Below, piece by piece: positions 1 through 8,551 of a stretch of DNA of 64,000 nt. Location: positions 2,914,001 through 2,978,000 of the forward strand of contig OZ220709.1 of NCBI GenBank assembly GCA_965116665.1. Direction: 5' to 3'. Every line of letters starts with the position of its first letter. Position 1 is the stretch's first letter. The stretch comes from Aldehydirespirator sp965116665. GTDB taxonomy: Bacteria; Actinomycetota; Acidimicrobiia; Acidimicrobiales; Aldehydirespiratoraceae. Both the position numbers and the translations under genes were made by a program. A model generated the notes under the pieces. It was not told where the DNA came from. It searched no databases and was given only the letters and a program-made list of their open reading frames with translations.

Positions 1-66
1 GAGTGCTGTGGTCTCGGCGGGGCTGGGGTTGGGCGGTGGCGGCCATCGGTCGGAGACTAATGGGCG

Positions 67-1269
67 TTATCCGGGCCCATCAGCCGTCGGAGGGCCCGCG
101 CCGGCCGCGGTGCGGCCCGACTCGTGCTCGGGGAACAGCTCCGCGTAGGTGTCGCCCTCGCGGTAGGGGTGAGCGGCCAGCTTCTGCTCGTCCACGTCGA
201 CGCCGAGGCCCGGCCCGGTCGGGGCAGTGATGTGCCCCCCGCCCAGGTCGGTGAGGGCCAAGCCCGGATTGTGGCCGATGTCGGTGATCATCGGCTGGTG
301 CGGGTCGATGTCGTACTCGCACAGCCTCACCCTGGCCGCAGTAGCCCAGTGCAGGTTGGCGGCCAATCCCACCACCGTCGGTCCCCCGACGTGGGGGATG
401 ACCTCGATTGAGGACCGGGCCGCGATGCCGGCGATCTCCAGGCAGTTGAGGATCCCGCCGGTGAGCGTGGCGTCGGGCTCGAAGACCCGGGCCGCGTCGC
501 GGCGGGCCAGTTCGGCATACATGCGGGGCGAGTAGACCCGCTCCCCCACCGCCACCCGGATCGGCGAGTTGTGCTGAAGCCTCTCCAGGCCCTCGATCTG
601 GTACTGGGGCACGGGCTCCTCGAAGAAATGGATGCTGTAGGGAGCGATCCGGCGGCACAGCTCTATGGCCGAGTCCGGGTCGTGGAACCAGTACGAGTCG
701 ACTCCCATCAACTTGCCGGCGCCGATGTGCTCACGCACCGTGGCCACGGCCTCCTCGTCGCCGTCGATCGTGCGACCCAGGCGCACCTTGACACCTGCGA
801 ACCCCAGGTCCATGCACTGATCGAAGTAGTGGGCGTGCCACTGGGCACTCTCCTCGAACATCGTCGTGCCCGTGCCGTACAGCGGGATCTCATGGGCGCG
901 GCCGCCCAGTAGCTGGTGCACGGGCGCACCCAGGGTCTTGCCGAGGATGTCCCACAGGGCGATCTCGATCGCGCCGATGGTCTGGCTGGAGAGGCCCTCC
1001 CAGCCGAGATAGCCGTCGAGGGCCACCTGAAGGTCGGCGATGCGGTCACGGATGGCCAGAGGGTCCCGTCCTTCCAGATGCCGCGAGCACACATCGTCGA
1101 CCGCGGCCCGGAACACCGTCGGGTAGGAGTGCCCCCAGTTGGTGGACGACTCGCCCCAGCCGACGGTTCCGTCGTCGGTCTCGATGCGCACCAGAGCGAA
1201 GCTGCGCTCCATGTCGGGGTCGATCTTGCGGTAGCCGGCCAGCACGGCCCGCACATTCTCGATTCTCAT
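67..1269 (-). CDS. Mandelate racemase/enolase-superfamily dehydratase-like enzyme
   Basis: 400-residue cytoplasmic enzyme of the enolase superfamily, mandelate racemase branch, which abstracts the alpha proton of a carboxylate substrate, usually to dehydrate a sugar acid. The N-terminal capping domain occupies about residues 1-125 and the barrel follows. Visible active-site elements are K161-x-R163, metal ligands D191, E217 (FFEEP) and E243 (VGER), and the D266/H293 dyad (EPDA, IPHVGG). Length is normal for the family. It starts at ATG 1269, 13 bases after the aldo-keto reductase stop, so the two are probably one transcript. A sugar dehydrogenase beside a sugar-acid dehydratase suggests a fucose-like or other aldose oxidation route. 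The substrate cannot be read from sequence. The alanine/glycine-rich tail after about residue 380 looks non-catalytic. Confidence 0.9.
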   Translation of the reverse strand: MRIENVRAVLAGYRKIDPDMERSFALVRIETDDGTVGWGESSTNWGHSYPTVFRAAVDDVCSRHLEGRDPLAIRDRIADLQVALDGYLGWEGLSSQTIGAIEIALWDILGKTLGAPVHQLLGGRAHEIPLYGTGTTMFEESAQWHAHYFDQCMDLGFAGVKVRLGRTIDGDEEAVATVREHIGAGKLMGVDSYWFHDPDSAIELCRRIAPYSIHFFEEPVPQYQIEGLERLQHNSPIRVAVGERVYSPRMYAELARRDAARVFEPDATLTGGILNCLEIAGIAARSSIEVIPHVGGPTVVGLAANLHWATAARVRLCEYDIDPHQPMITDIGHNPGLALTDLGGGHITAPTGPGLGVDVDEQKLAAHPYREGDTYAELFPEHESGRTAAGAGPPTADGPG

Positions 1270-1282
1270 GGGTGTCGCTCCC

Positions 1283-2218
1283 TCATACTTGCATTTCCAT
1301 TCCGTGCAGCTCCAGCCACAGCTCGCCGGGCACCGGTGTGCTCAGCGCGTCGAGATTCTCGTCCACCTCGGCCGGCGCGGCCATCCCGACCACCACTGAG
1401 GACACGGCTGGGTTGGTGAGAGGGAAGCTCACCGCCGCCGCCCGCAGGGTGACGCCATGGCGCTGGCAGATCGCGTCGATGGACGCCGCCCGAGCAAGGG
1501 TCTCACCCGATGCAGGACCGTAGTCGTACCAGGAGCCAGCCTGGGGTCGGGCCAGCACCCCGCTGTTGAAGACGCCCGCCGCCAGGTACGCCACCCCGCG
1601 CCGGGCGCAGGCGTCTATCAGTCCGGTCGCGGATCGGTCGAGCAGCGTGTAGCGGCCGGCCACTAGCACGCAGTCGAGATCGGCTCGCTCAAGAAAGGCA
1701 GCCGCGGTGGCCACGGAGTTGGTGCCCAGCGACACCGCCCCGATCACGCCCTGCTCGCGCAGCTCCAGCAGCGCCGGATAGGTGCCCTCCAGCGCTTCAT
1801 GAATGTGGTCGTCAGGGTCGTGGATGTGCACGATGTCGACCCGGTCCACGCCGAGACGCTCCAGGCTCGACTCCAGGGATCGCCAGGCCGCGTCGTAGCC
1901 GAAGTCGAAGTGGACGTCGACCGAGCCGCCGGGCTGGCGTGTCAGTAGGCGGCCGGCCTTGGTGGCGATGACCGGACGGGGGAGCTCTGAAGCGGCGGCA
2001 AGGGCCCGGCCCAGACGGCGCTCGGCCTCGCCCAGTCCGTAGAACGGGGCCGTGTCGAAGAACCCGACGCCTCGCTCGAGGGCCCGGGCCGCGGTCCTGA
2101 CCGCGGTGTCGGCGTCGTTGCCCCAGAAGACCGTGGCCAGCGGGGCTGTTCCCATCCCCAGGCGTGGAACCCGGAGCCCGGTCCGCCCTAGCTCTACCTC
2201 GTCTAACCGGTCTCGCAT
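1283..2218 (-). CDS. Aldo/keto reductase, aldose 1-dehydrogenase-like
   Basis: 311-residue NAD(P)-dependent oxidoreductase with the aldo-keto reductase barrel. The catalytic tetrad is recognisable: Asp in FFDTAPFYG, the Tyr of the same motif, Lys in ATKAGR and His in VHIHDPD. The sequence style (GRTGLRVPRLGMGTAPL start, SLERLGVDRVDIVHIHDPD) is closest to the D-threo-aldose/L-fucose 1-dehydrogenase group. First gene of a leftward pair with the enolase-superfamily gene downstream. It starts at ATG 2218, 45 bases from the divergent PanB-like gene, and a palindrome lies in that gap. Family assignment is firm; the sugar substrate is inferred. Confidence 0.9.
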   Translation of the reverse strand: MRDRLDEVELGRTGLRVPRLGMGTAPLATVFWGNDADTAVRTAARALERGVGFFDTAPFYGLGEAERRLGRALAAASELPRPVIATKAGRLLTRQPGGSVDVHFDFGYDAAWRSLESSLERLGVDRVDIVHIHDPDDHIHEALEGTYPALLELREQGVIGAVSLGTNSVATAAAFLERADLDCVLVAGRYTLLDRSATGLIDACARRGVAYLAAGVFNSGVLARPQAGSWYDYGPASGETLARAASIDAICQRHGVTLRAAAVSFPLTNPAVSSVVVGMAAPAEVDENLDALSTPVPGELWLELHGMEMQV

Positions 2219-2226
2219 GGAGCGTG

Positions 2227-2241
2227 TTTGATCCTATCAAA
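2227..2241. promoter_or_regulatory. Perfect 6-3-6 palindrome between divergent operons
   Basis: TTTGAT-CCT-ATCAAA lies in the 45-base gap between the leftward aldo-keto reductase start (2218) and the rightward PanB-like start (2264). A short perfect palindrome centred in a divergent promoter is typical of a GntR- or LacI-like repressor operator. No regulator gene is nearby, so the binding protein is unknown. Confidence 0.5.
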
Positions 2242-2263
2242 GTCTTGTGGTTTTCTTCAGGGC

Positions 2264-3130
2264 ATGACTCGGGCCAAACCCACCGTCGCCGAACTCATCG
2301 CCGGCAAGGGAAAGCGCCAGCTGACCGACATCTTCGTGCTGTCGGTGGACGAGGTCCGGGCGGTGGAGGAGGCCGGACTCGACATGATGTGCCTGCCCGA
2401 CGAGACCATGAGCCGCGAGGTCCGCGAGGCCGCCCCCACCACGTTCATCATCGCCGCGCTGGCCTACGGGGTCCACGCCACCGCCGACGAGTACCTGCGC
2501 ATGGGGATGGCCATGTACCGCCTGGGCGCCGACGCGGTGTACTGCGCGGCGGGGCTCGACACCGTGGCCCGGCTCGCAGCCGAGGGGCTGGCGGTGGTGG
2601 GCCACATCGGCTTCATCCCCACCCACCGGACCTGGTACGGCGGGTACCGGGCGGTGGGCAAGACAGCCGAGAGCGCGCTGAGGGTGTGGCGGCAGGCCAG
2701 AGCCCTGGAGGAGGCGGGCGCGTTCGCCGCGGAGATCGAACTGGTGCCCGAGCCCGTCGCGGCCGCTGTCTCGCAGCGCAGCTCGCTGCTTTTGATCTCG
2801 ATGGGGTCGGGGGCCGGATGCGACGCCCAGTACCTGTTCAGCATGGACATCCTGGGGTCGAACACCGGCCACTACCCCCGCCATTCCAAGAAGTACCGCG
2901 ACTTCCGTGCCGAGTACGGGCGCCTCCACGCCGAGCGGGTGGCCGCCTACGGCGAGTACCGGGCCGACGTCGAGTCTGGCGTCTACCCTGCCGCCGAGCA
3001 CAAGCTTCAGATCGACAGCGCCGAACTGGAGGCCTTCCTCCATGCGCTCGACGCCGCCGACGACGATGACGATGACTCCCGACCCCAAGGAGCAGTGCCA
3101 TGGACCGAGATGACCAGGCCGCCCAGGTGA
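2264..3130 (+). CDS. PanB-like (ketopantoate hydroxymethyltransferase family) protein lacking metal ligands
   Basis: 288-residue barrel protein resembling 3-methyl-2-oxobutanoate hydroxymethyltransferase. Family landmarks present are GHIGFIP, a following GGYRAVGK, IELVPEPV (keeps the glutamate equivalent to the PanB general base), and VESGVYPAAEH near the C terminus. By eye, the positions that bind Mg in E. coli PanB (Asp in LADLPF, Glu in VKIEGG) read IIAALAYG and VYCAAG here, so the metal site looks lost. It is therefore unlikely to be the pantothenate enzyme and may be a related C-C lyase or mutase-type enzyme. ATG 2264 fits the conserved start better than 2228. The acidic tail (six consecutive Asp) overlaps the next gene by 31 bases. 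Confidence 0.75.
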   Translation: MTRAKPTVAELIAGKGKRQLTDIFVLSVDEVRAVEEAGLDMMCLPDETMSREVREAAPTTFIIAALAYGVHATADEYLRMGMAMYRLGADAVYCAAGLDTVARLAAEGLAVVGHIGFIPTHRTWYGGYRAVGKTAESALRVWRQARALEEAGAFAAEIELVPEPVAAAVSQRSSLLLISMGSGAGCDAQYLFSMDILGSNTGHYPRHSKKYRDFRAEYGRLHAERVAAYGEYRADVESGVYPAAEHKLQIDSAELEAFLHALDAADDDDDDSRPQGAVPWTEMTRPPR

Positions 3131-4560
3131 CAGGAGGCGAGGCGCCCACCGAGCCGGTGTCGCTGCTGGTGGAGGGAACGGTGGTGACCATGGATCCGGA
3201 CCGGCGGGTCATCGGTGATGGCGCGGTGGCCGTGGCCGGGGACCGGATCGCGGCGGTGGGCGACGCCGCGGAGCTGCGGGCCATGCACCCCGCGGCGCGC
3301 CGCATCGGCGGGGCGAGGCGCTACGTGATCCCCGGGCTGATCGACTGCCACAACCACATCGCGCAAGCCCTGTGCCGGGAGAGCACGGTGGAGGACTTCC
3401 CCAACATCTACCGCATCTACATCCCGGCCGAGGACATCCAGAGCACCGACGACGTGAGGGTCAGCGCCCAGGTGGCCTTCGCGCAGCTCCTGAGGGCCGG
3501 CGTCACCACCATGACCGAGACCACCTGCACCGTGGCCCACGAGGAACCCATCGCCGAAACCGCCATGGAGACCGGGATCCGCTGCGCGCTGGCCCGGGGC
3601 ATGTGGGACCGCGAGTCGCGGCTGGCCGGCAACTACGAGCAGATAACCGAGAGGTCGTGGTACCGCGACGACCCCGCCGCGCTGGCCGACGACCTCGCCT
3701 ACACCGAGGAGTTCCTCAAGAAGTGGTTCGAGAAGGGCGAGGGGCGGCTCCGGCCGTGGGTGCACAACCTGGGCGTGCCGTCGTGCTCGGACGAGCGCTA
3801 CCTGGCCACCGACGAGCTGGCCAAGCAGTGGGGCACCGGGATCATGACCCACATCAACCGCGACCGCGAGGAGATCGAGCTGAGCGTGTCGCTGTTCGGG
3901 CACCGGCCCCTCGAGCACCTGGCCTCCATCGGGGCGCTGACCGAGCGGCTGGTAGCCATCCACGCCATGCTCACCACCGACCGCGAGGTCGAGTTAATGG
4001 CCGCGGCCGGGGCCAAGCTGGCCCACGCCCCGGTGGTGTGCACCGACATCATGTCGGCGGTCACCCGGGTGCCGCTGATGAGAGCCCGGGGCATCACCGT
4101 GGGGCTGGGCTGCGACACCATCATCAACGACGTGCTCAAGCTGATGCGGATCGCCCACATCATGCACAACCAGGCGGCCATGCCGCTGTTCGATCCCTAC
4201 GGGTTCTCCTGCAGCGACGCCTTCGAGATGGGCACCATCGACGCCGCCCGGCTGCTGATGTGGGACGACGAGATCGGATCGCTGGAGGAGGGCAAGGCCG
4301 CCGACATCTGCGTCATCGACGCCAACAACGTGCGGCTCACCCCGTCGACCGACCCGGTGGCCACTCTGGTGCGCTACGGGGTGGGCACCGACGCCGAGTC
4401 GACGATCGTGGCGGGCAGGCTCGTGATGCACGAGGGTCGGTTGCTCACAATCGACGAGGAGGCTCTCCTCGATGAGGCCGAGGCGCTGGGGGCCCGGATA
4501 ATCGCGGAGATGGCGCCGCGCCGCTACGTGCAGCTCGGCACCAACGTCGACTACCTGTGA
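3100..4560 (+). CDS. Amidohydrolase, AtzA/TrzN-like deaminase/chlorohydrolase family
   Basis: 486-residue metal-dependent hydrolase. The beta-sandwich N-terminal part (VEGTVVTMDPDRR) leads into the barrel with H84-x-H86 (GLIDCHNHIAQ), a His in THINRDREE, a His in VAIHAML, and the metal Asp in GLGCDT. This is the single-metal pattern of cytosine/triazine/guanine deaminase relatives. The C terminus has the usual GSLEEGKAADI sandwich strand. It overlaps the PanB-like gene and is followed 43 bases later by a second amidohydrolase, so the genes are probably co-transcribed and act on one nitrogen-containing substrate. Substrate unknown. Confidence 0.88.
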   Translation: MDRDDQAAQVTGGEAPTEPVSLLVEGTVVTMDPDRRVIGDGAVAVAGDRIAAVGDAAELRAMHPAARRIGGARRYVIPGLIDCHNHIAQALCRESTVEDFPNIYRIYIPAEDIQSTDDVRVSAQVAFAQLLRAGVTTMTETTCTVAHEEPIAETAMETGIRCALARGMWDRESRLAGNYEQITERSWYRDDPAALADDLAYTEEFLKKWFEKGEGRLRPWVHNLGVPSCSDERYLATDELAKQWGTGIMTHINRDREEIELSVSLFGHRPLEHLASIGALTERLVAIHAMLTTDREVELMAAAGAKLAHAPVVCTDIMSAVTRVPLMRARGITVGLGCDTIINDVLKLMRIAHIMHNQAAMPLFDPYGFSCSDAFEMGTIDAARLLMWDDEIGSLEEGKAADICVIDANNVRLTPSTDPVATLVRYGVGTDAESTIVAGRLVMHEGRLLTIDEEALLDEAEALGARIIAEMAPRRYVQLGTNVDYL

Positions 4561-4603
4561 TGCGTGGCGCGACACCGGTGCTGCCGCTGACCGGTCGAGC
4601 CCG

Positions 4604-6094
4604 ATGACCGGCTCCGCACTGCTGGTGAAGGGGGCGACGATCCTCGACGCCGAAGGTCCGCTGCAGGTCGCGGACATCAGGACCGAGGGCGGCACCATCA
4701 CCGAGGTCGGCGCCGGCCTGCGCCCTGGATCGGCCCGGGTGATCGACGCCGACCAGATGGTGGCCATGCCGGGCCTGATCAACGCCCACACCCACTCGGC
4801 CCAGAACCTCGACCGGGGAACCACCCCGAACCTGCCCCTCGACCTATGGCTGATGTGGGCAGTGTTCGGGAAGCCCCCCATCACCGCGGACGACCGCTAC
4901 ACGCTGGCCATGGCCGGGGCGCTGGAGATGCTGAAGTCGGGCTGCACCGCGGTGCTCGATCACGGCTGGGTCGCGCCGTGGGAGTTCGAGAACTACTCCG
5001 AAGCCATCATGAGCGCCTACGCCGACGCCGGGATGCGGGCCGGGCTGGCCCCCATGATCGGCGACCTCGACATCTTCGACACGATGTCGTTCGCAGGCGC
5101 TTCGGATCCCAAGCCCGAGCCGCTCGGCGACCCGTTCGAAGCACCGGGGCTGCTGGAGTCCATGGCCAGGTTCTTCGATCGCTGGCAGGGCGCCCACTCC
5201 AGGCTCACCCCGATGGTGGGGCCGTCGGCACCGCAGCGCTGCACTCACGAGCTGATGGACGGCCTGGCCCAGCTGGCCCGCGAGCGCCGCGCCGGGTTCC
5301 ACACCCATGTGCTGGAGACCAGGACCCAGATCGGTGCCAACATCGAGCGCTACGGGCGATCCAGCGTCGCCTACCTCGAGGATCTGGGCCTGCTGTTCCC
5401 GGGCGCGAGCCTGGCCCACTGCGTGTGGATGGACCCCGACGAGTTCGCGACGGTTCGGCGCTGCGGGGCCACCATCGTGCACAACCCGGTGTCGAACCTA
5501 CGGTGCGGGTCCGGCATCCTGCCGGTCGCCGATCTGCTCGAGGGCCGTGTCAGTGTGGCCCTCGGTGCGGACGGCGCCGCCTCCAACGACAATCAGAACA
5601 TGTTCGAGGCCATGAAGTTCGCCACGCTCATGCAGACACTGCACGGATCGCACCTGCGCTGGCCGCAGGCCCCTGCGATCTGGAGGATGTGCCTGCAGGG
5701 CGGCGCGGCTGCGCTGGACCAGCCGCTGGGCTCGCTGCAGCCAGGGGGCGCGGCCGACATCGTGCTGCTGGACACCGAGCGCCACGTGCCGGTGCACGCC
5801 GAGGGCTTGGCGACGAGCCTGGTGCTGGCCGAGCACGGACAGTCGGTGCACACCGTGATCGTCGACGGCGAGCCGGTGGTCTCGGAGGGACGGTCGACTC
5901 GCGTCGACGACAGCGCAATGGCCGAACGGTCCCGCGCCCTCCAACGTCGCTTTCTCGAGAACCTCCCCGAGCGCCAAGCCTTCTATGACCGCTACGTGGA
6001 CGTGCTGACCGAGATCCACGACTACGAGATGGCTCGACCGGCGCCCGTGGAGCGGCTAGCCCGGATCACGCCGGCTTTCGGCGCCGCCGGCTAG
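4604..6094 (+). CDS. Second amidohydrolase, AtzA/TrzN-like family
   Basis: 496-residue paralogue-type amidohydrolase. Visible metal and catalytic motifs are H62-x-H64 (INAHTHSAQN), FHTHVLETRTQ, LAHCVWM and the Asp of LGADGAASND. The ASND pattern after the metal Asp and SLQPGGAADIVLLD near the end match the N-ethylammeline chlorohydrolase/adenosylhomocysteine deaminase-like group. Predicted to deaminate or dechlorinate a heterocycle or hydrolyse an amidine. Fourth position counting the divergent promoter, between another amidohydrolase and a Rieske oxygenase. Two adjacent but different amidohydrolases argue for sequential steps of one catabolic route. Confidence 0.88.
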   Translation: MTGSALLVKGATILDAEGPLQVADIRTEGGTITEVGAGLRPGSARVIDADQMVAMPGLINAHTHSAQNLDRGTTPNLPLDLWLMWAVFGKPPITADDRYTLAMAGALEMLKSGCTAVLDHGWVAPWEFENYSEAIMSAYADAGMRAGLAPMIGDLDIFDTMSFAGASDPKPEPLGDPFEAPGLLESMARFFDRWQGAHSRLTPMVGPSAPQRCTHELMDGLAQLARERRAGFHTHVLETRTQIGANIERYGRSSVAYLEDLGLLFPGASLAHCVWMDPDEFATVRRCGATIVHNPVSNLRCGSGILPVADLLEGRVSVALGADGAASNDNQNMFEAMKFATLMQTLHGSHLRWPQAPAIWRMCLQGGAAALDQPLGSLQPGGAADIVLLDTERHVPVHAEGLATSLVLAEHGQSVHTVIVDGEPVVSEGRSTRVDDSAMAERSRALQRRFLENLPERQAFYDRYVDVLTEIHDYEMARPAPVERLARITPAFGAAG

Positions 6095-6119
6095 CCGGAG
6101 CGCCAAGGGGGACACACCG

Positions 6120-7160
6120 ATGACCACCGACACGCCGTGGAGCACAACCTGGATCGACAACGAGCACCCCGCCCTGCGCCGGTGCTGGCACCCGGTGGCC
6201 CGCAGCGCCGACGTCGGCGACGACGGGCCGGTTGCGGTGGAGCTTCTGGGCGAGCGCTGGTGCCTGGTGCGGCTGGGAGGCGAACTGGCCGCGCTGCGTG
6301 ACCCCTGCCCGCACCGGTACTCGCCGCTGAGCGCGGGGACCATCGAGGGCGACACCCTGCGGTGCGCCTACCACGGCTTCCGGTTCGCGGCCGACGGCAC
6401 CTGTGTCGAGATCCCGGCCGTGGACCCCGACCTGCCCATACCGGCTCGGGCCTGCGCCACCAAGGCCGCGGGGGTGGCGGAGTCCCTGGACCTGGTGTGG
6501 CTGGCGCCCGAGGACCCCATCGCCCCGCTGCCTGAGGTTCCCGAGCACGACGACCCCAGCTTCGTCAACTGCCCCCTGCCGCCGCTGGACTGGAACGCGG
6601 GGGCGGCCCAGATGGCCGACAACTTCCTCGACCTGGGCCACCTCCCGTTCGTGCACCTCGACACCTTCGGCGACGAGGACGACAAGCTGGTGCGGGACTA
6701 CAGGATGGAACGCGACGGCTGGCGGTTCACGGCCAGCCACCGCCACTTCACCAAGGCCCTGGACGACTCGATGGGCTCCGACGGCGAGTACAAGGTGGTG
6801 GAGCGGGAGCTGCTGTTCGTCTTCACCGCCCCCCACCACGTGTACCTGCGGATCGGCTATCCCGACATGGTGCTGACTATCAGCTTCTGCCACCAACCGG
6901 TGGACGCGGCCACCACCCGGCTCTACTGCACCGACTACCGCAACGACATAGATGACGAGCCCGACGCCATCGCCGGGGCGGTGGACTTCCAGCTGGCGGT
7001 GGCCGAGGAGGACAAGGTGCTCCTGCAGCGCATCGGCACCAAGGCCGTGCCACTGGCCCCGGCGCTGGAGTACCACTCCAAGGCCGACCGCATCACCCTG
7101 GAGATGCGCCGGATGCTCGCCGACCTGGTTGCCCAGGCCGGCGCAGCGGCCTCCAACTAG
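6120..7160 (+). CDS. Rieske non-haem iron oxygenase, alpha subunit
   Basis: 346-residue terminal oxygenase of the vanillate demethylase/ring-hydroxylating type. The Rieske [2Fe-2S] ligands are C63-P-H65 and C82-AY-H85 in a CPHRYSPLS...CAYHGF arrangement. The mononuclear iron motif N168-x2-D171-x2-H174-x4-H179 is intact. It ends the rightward catabolic operon, 25 bases after the second amidohydrolase. No reductase or ferredoxin gene is adjacent, so electron donors must be encoded elsewhere. Typical reactions are O- or N-demethylation or ring hydroxylation of a small aromatic or heterocyclic compound. Confidence 0.9.
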   Translation: MTTDTPWSTTWIDNEHPALRRCWHPVARSADVGDDGPVAVELLGERWCLVRLGGELAALRDPCPHRYSPLSAGTIEGDTLRCAYHGFRFAADGTCVEIPAVDPDLPIPARACATKAAGVAESLDLVWLAPEDPIAPLPEVPEHDDPSFVNCPLPPLDWNAGAAQMADNFLDLGHLPFVHLDTFGDEDDKLVRDYRMERDGWRFTASHRHFTKALDDSMGSDGEYKVVERELLFVFTAPHHVYLRIGYPDMVLTISFCHQPVDAATTRLYCTDYRNDIDDEPDAIAGAVDFQLAVAEEDKVLLQRIGTKAVPLAPALEYHSKADRITLEMRRMLADLVAQAGAAASN

Positions 7161-7254
7161 TGCCGTGCCTTCGAAATGGCTGGGGCAGCGCGGAAGGGCC
7201 GGTGACCTCGGCTCCGAACCACGCCGGCGCCCCAACCAACCCCGCGACGGACAA

Positions 7255-8442
7255 CTAGGAGGAGCGGGGGAAGGCGACCGTGCTCACTCCGCTGTGGCAC
7301 AGGTCGACGGAGGCTCCGATTCCGAAGCGGGGCGCGCCGGTGGTCCGGCAGCGAAGCACATCGCCGTCGGCCGAGCGGATGTAGTACAGGGTGTCGTGGC
7401 CGAAGAACTCGATGTGATCCACCACCCCTGAGTCACCCTCGGTGAGGGCCAGCTCCTCCGGTCTAACCAGCACGTCCACCGCGCCCTCGACCGGAGTTCG
7501 CAGCCGCATGGGGCCCAGCGCGGTGTGGGCGATGTCGCCCTCGGCCCGCCCGAAGACGGTGTCGGCCTCGCCCACGAAGCCGGCCAGCCAGCGATCCGCG
7601 GGCCGCTCGTAGAGCACGGCCGGCGCGGCCTGCTGGATCACCTGGCCGTCTCGCATGACGGCCACCTCGTCGCCGAGCACGAAGGCCTCGTCCTGGTCGT
7701 GGGTCACGAACACGCATGTGACTTCCAACTCCCGCAACAACGCGGCCACCTCGGCGCGTACCTCCACCCTCAGAGTCGTGTCGAGGCTGGAGAAGGGCTC
7801 GTCGAGCAGCAGCACCGAGGGTTGGGGCGCCAGCGCCCGGGCCAGCGCCACCCGCTGCTGCTGCCCGCCCGAGAGCGAGCCGGGCAATCTCTCGGCCAGT
7901 TCGCCGATGCCGACCAGGTCGAGGAGATCGTGCACCCGGCTCGAGGCTGGTCGGGGCAGCACCCGGCTGCGGGGCCGCTCCGAGCGGGGCAGCCCGAAAG
8001 CCACGTTGGCAGCCACGGTGAGGTGAGGGAACAGCGACCAGTCCTGGAACACCATGCCCACGCCCCGCTTGTCGGCGGCGACGTGAACCATCTGCGGCGA
8101 GTCGCCGTTCCGCGACGCTCCGTTGCCCGCGGTGCCGTTCTTCGGTTCCGCGGGCCCCGACATCTGCTTCCCGCCGAGAACCACCCGGCCGGAGTCCAGC
8201 CGCTGAAGTCCGGCCAGCACCCTCAGCAGCGTCGTCTTTCCGCAGCCGCTAGGACCGAGGATCGCCAGCGTGCGGCCCGGCTCCGCGGAGATCGAGGCGC
8301 TGCGCAGGACCGGTGCCCCGCCGAGGGCGACGCTGGCATCCTCCACCAGAATCCCCCGACCCCGGCGAGGAGCAAGAGTCGCCGACCGCGACGGGGAGGA
8401 GGGGGCCGCCAGGACAGCCGGCGCCTCAGCGCTATCAAGCAC
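7255..8442 (-). CDS. ABC transporter ATP-binding protein, FbpC/PotA-like
   Basis: 395-residue importer ATPase. Walker A GPSGCGKTT, Q-loop in GMVFQDWSLFPHL, signature LSGGQQQRVALARAL, Walker B VLLLDEPFSSLD, the H-loop VTHDQDEA and a C-terminal TOBE-like domain (VDVLVRPEEL) are all present, as in iron(III), polyamine or sulfate importers. A Gly/Asn-rich insertion of about 25 residues lies between Walker A and the Q-loop. No permease or binding protein is adjacent, so it is an orphan ATPase here. It runs convergent to the Rieske gene and follows helD on the same strand, but a gap of about 110 bases makes co-transcription uncertain. Confidence 0.88.
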   Translation of the reverse strand: MLDSAEAPAVLAAPSSPSRSATLAPRRGRGILVEDASVALGGAPVLRSASISAEPGRTLAILGPSGCGKTTLLRVLAGLQRLDSGRVVLGGKQMSGPAEPKNGTAGNGASRNGDSPQMVHVAADKRGVGMVFQDWSLFPHLTVAANVAFGLPRSERPRSRVLPRPASSRVHDLLDLVGIGELAERLPGSLSGGQQQRVALARALAPQPSVLLLDEPFSSLDTTLRVEVRAEVAALLRELEVTCVFVTHDQDEAFVLGDEVAVMRDGQVIQQAAPAVLYERPADRWLAGFVGEADTVFGRAEGDIAHTALGPMRLRTPVEGAVDVLVRPEELALTEGDSGVVDHIEFFGHDTLYYIRSADGDVLRCRTTGAPRFGIGASVDLCHSGVSTVAFPRSS

Positions 8443-8551
8443 GCCTTATACCCTAACGCCAGCAGTCCTCACTATGTCAACCCTAGCCGTCCTGACTTCT
8501 CAGGCTCCGGGTTGCTTCACTCTGTGATTCGCGCCTGCCGGGCCTGCGATA

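Noticed and set aside
3052..3081. Asp-rich run at the end of the PanB-like protein as a frameshift sign
   Set aside because: GAC/GAT repeats keep frame, and the next gene starts normally inside the tail; simple low-complexity tail.
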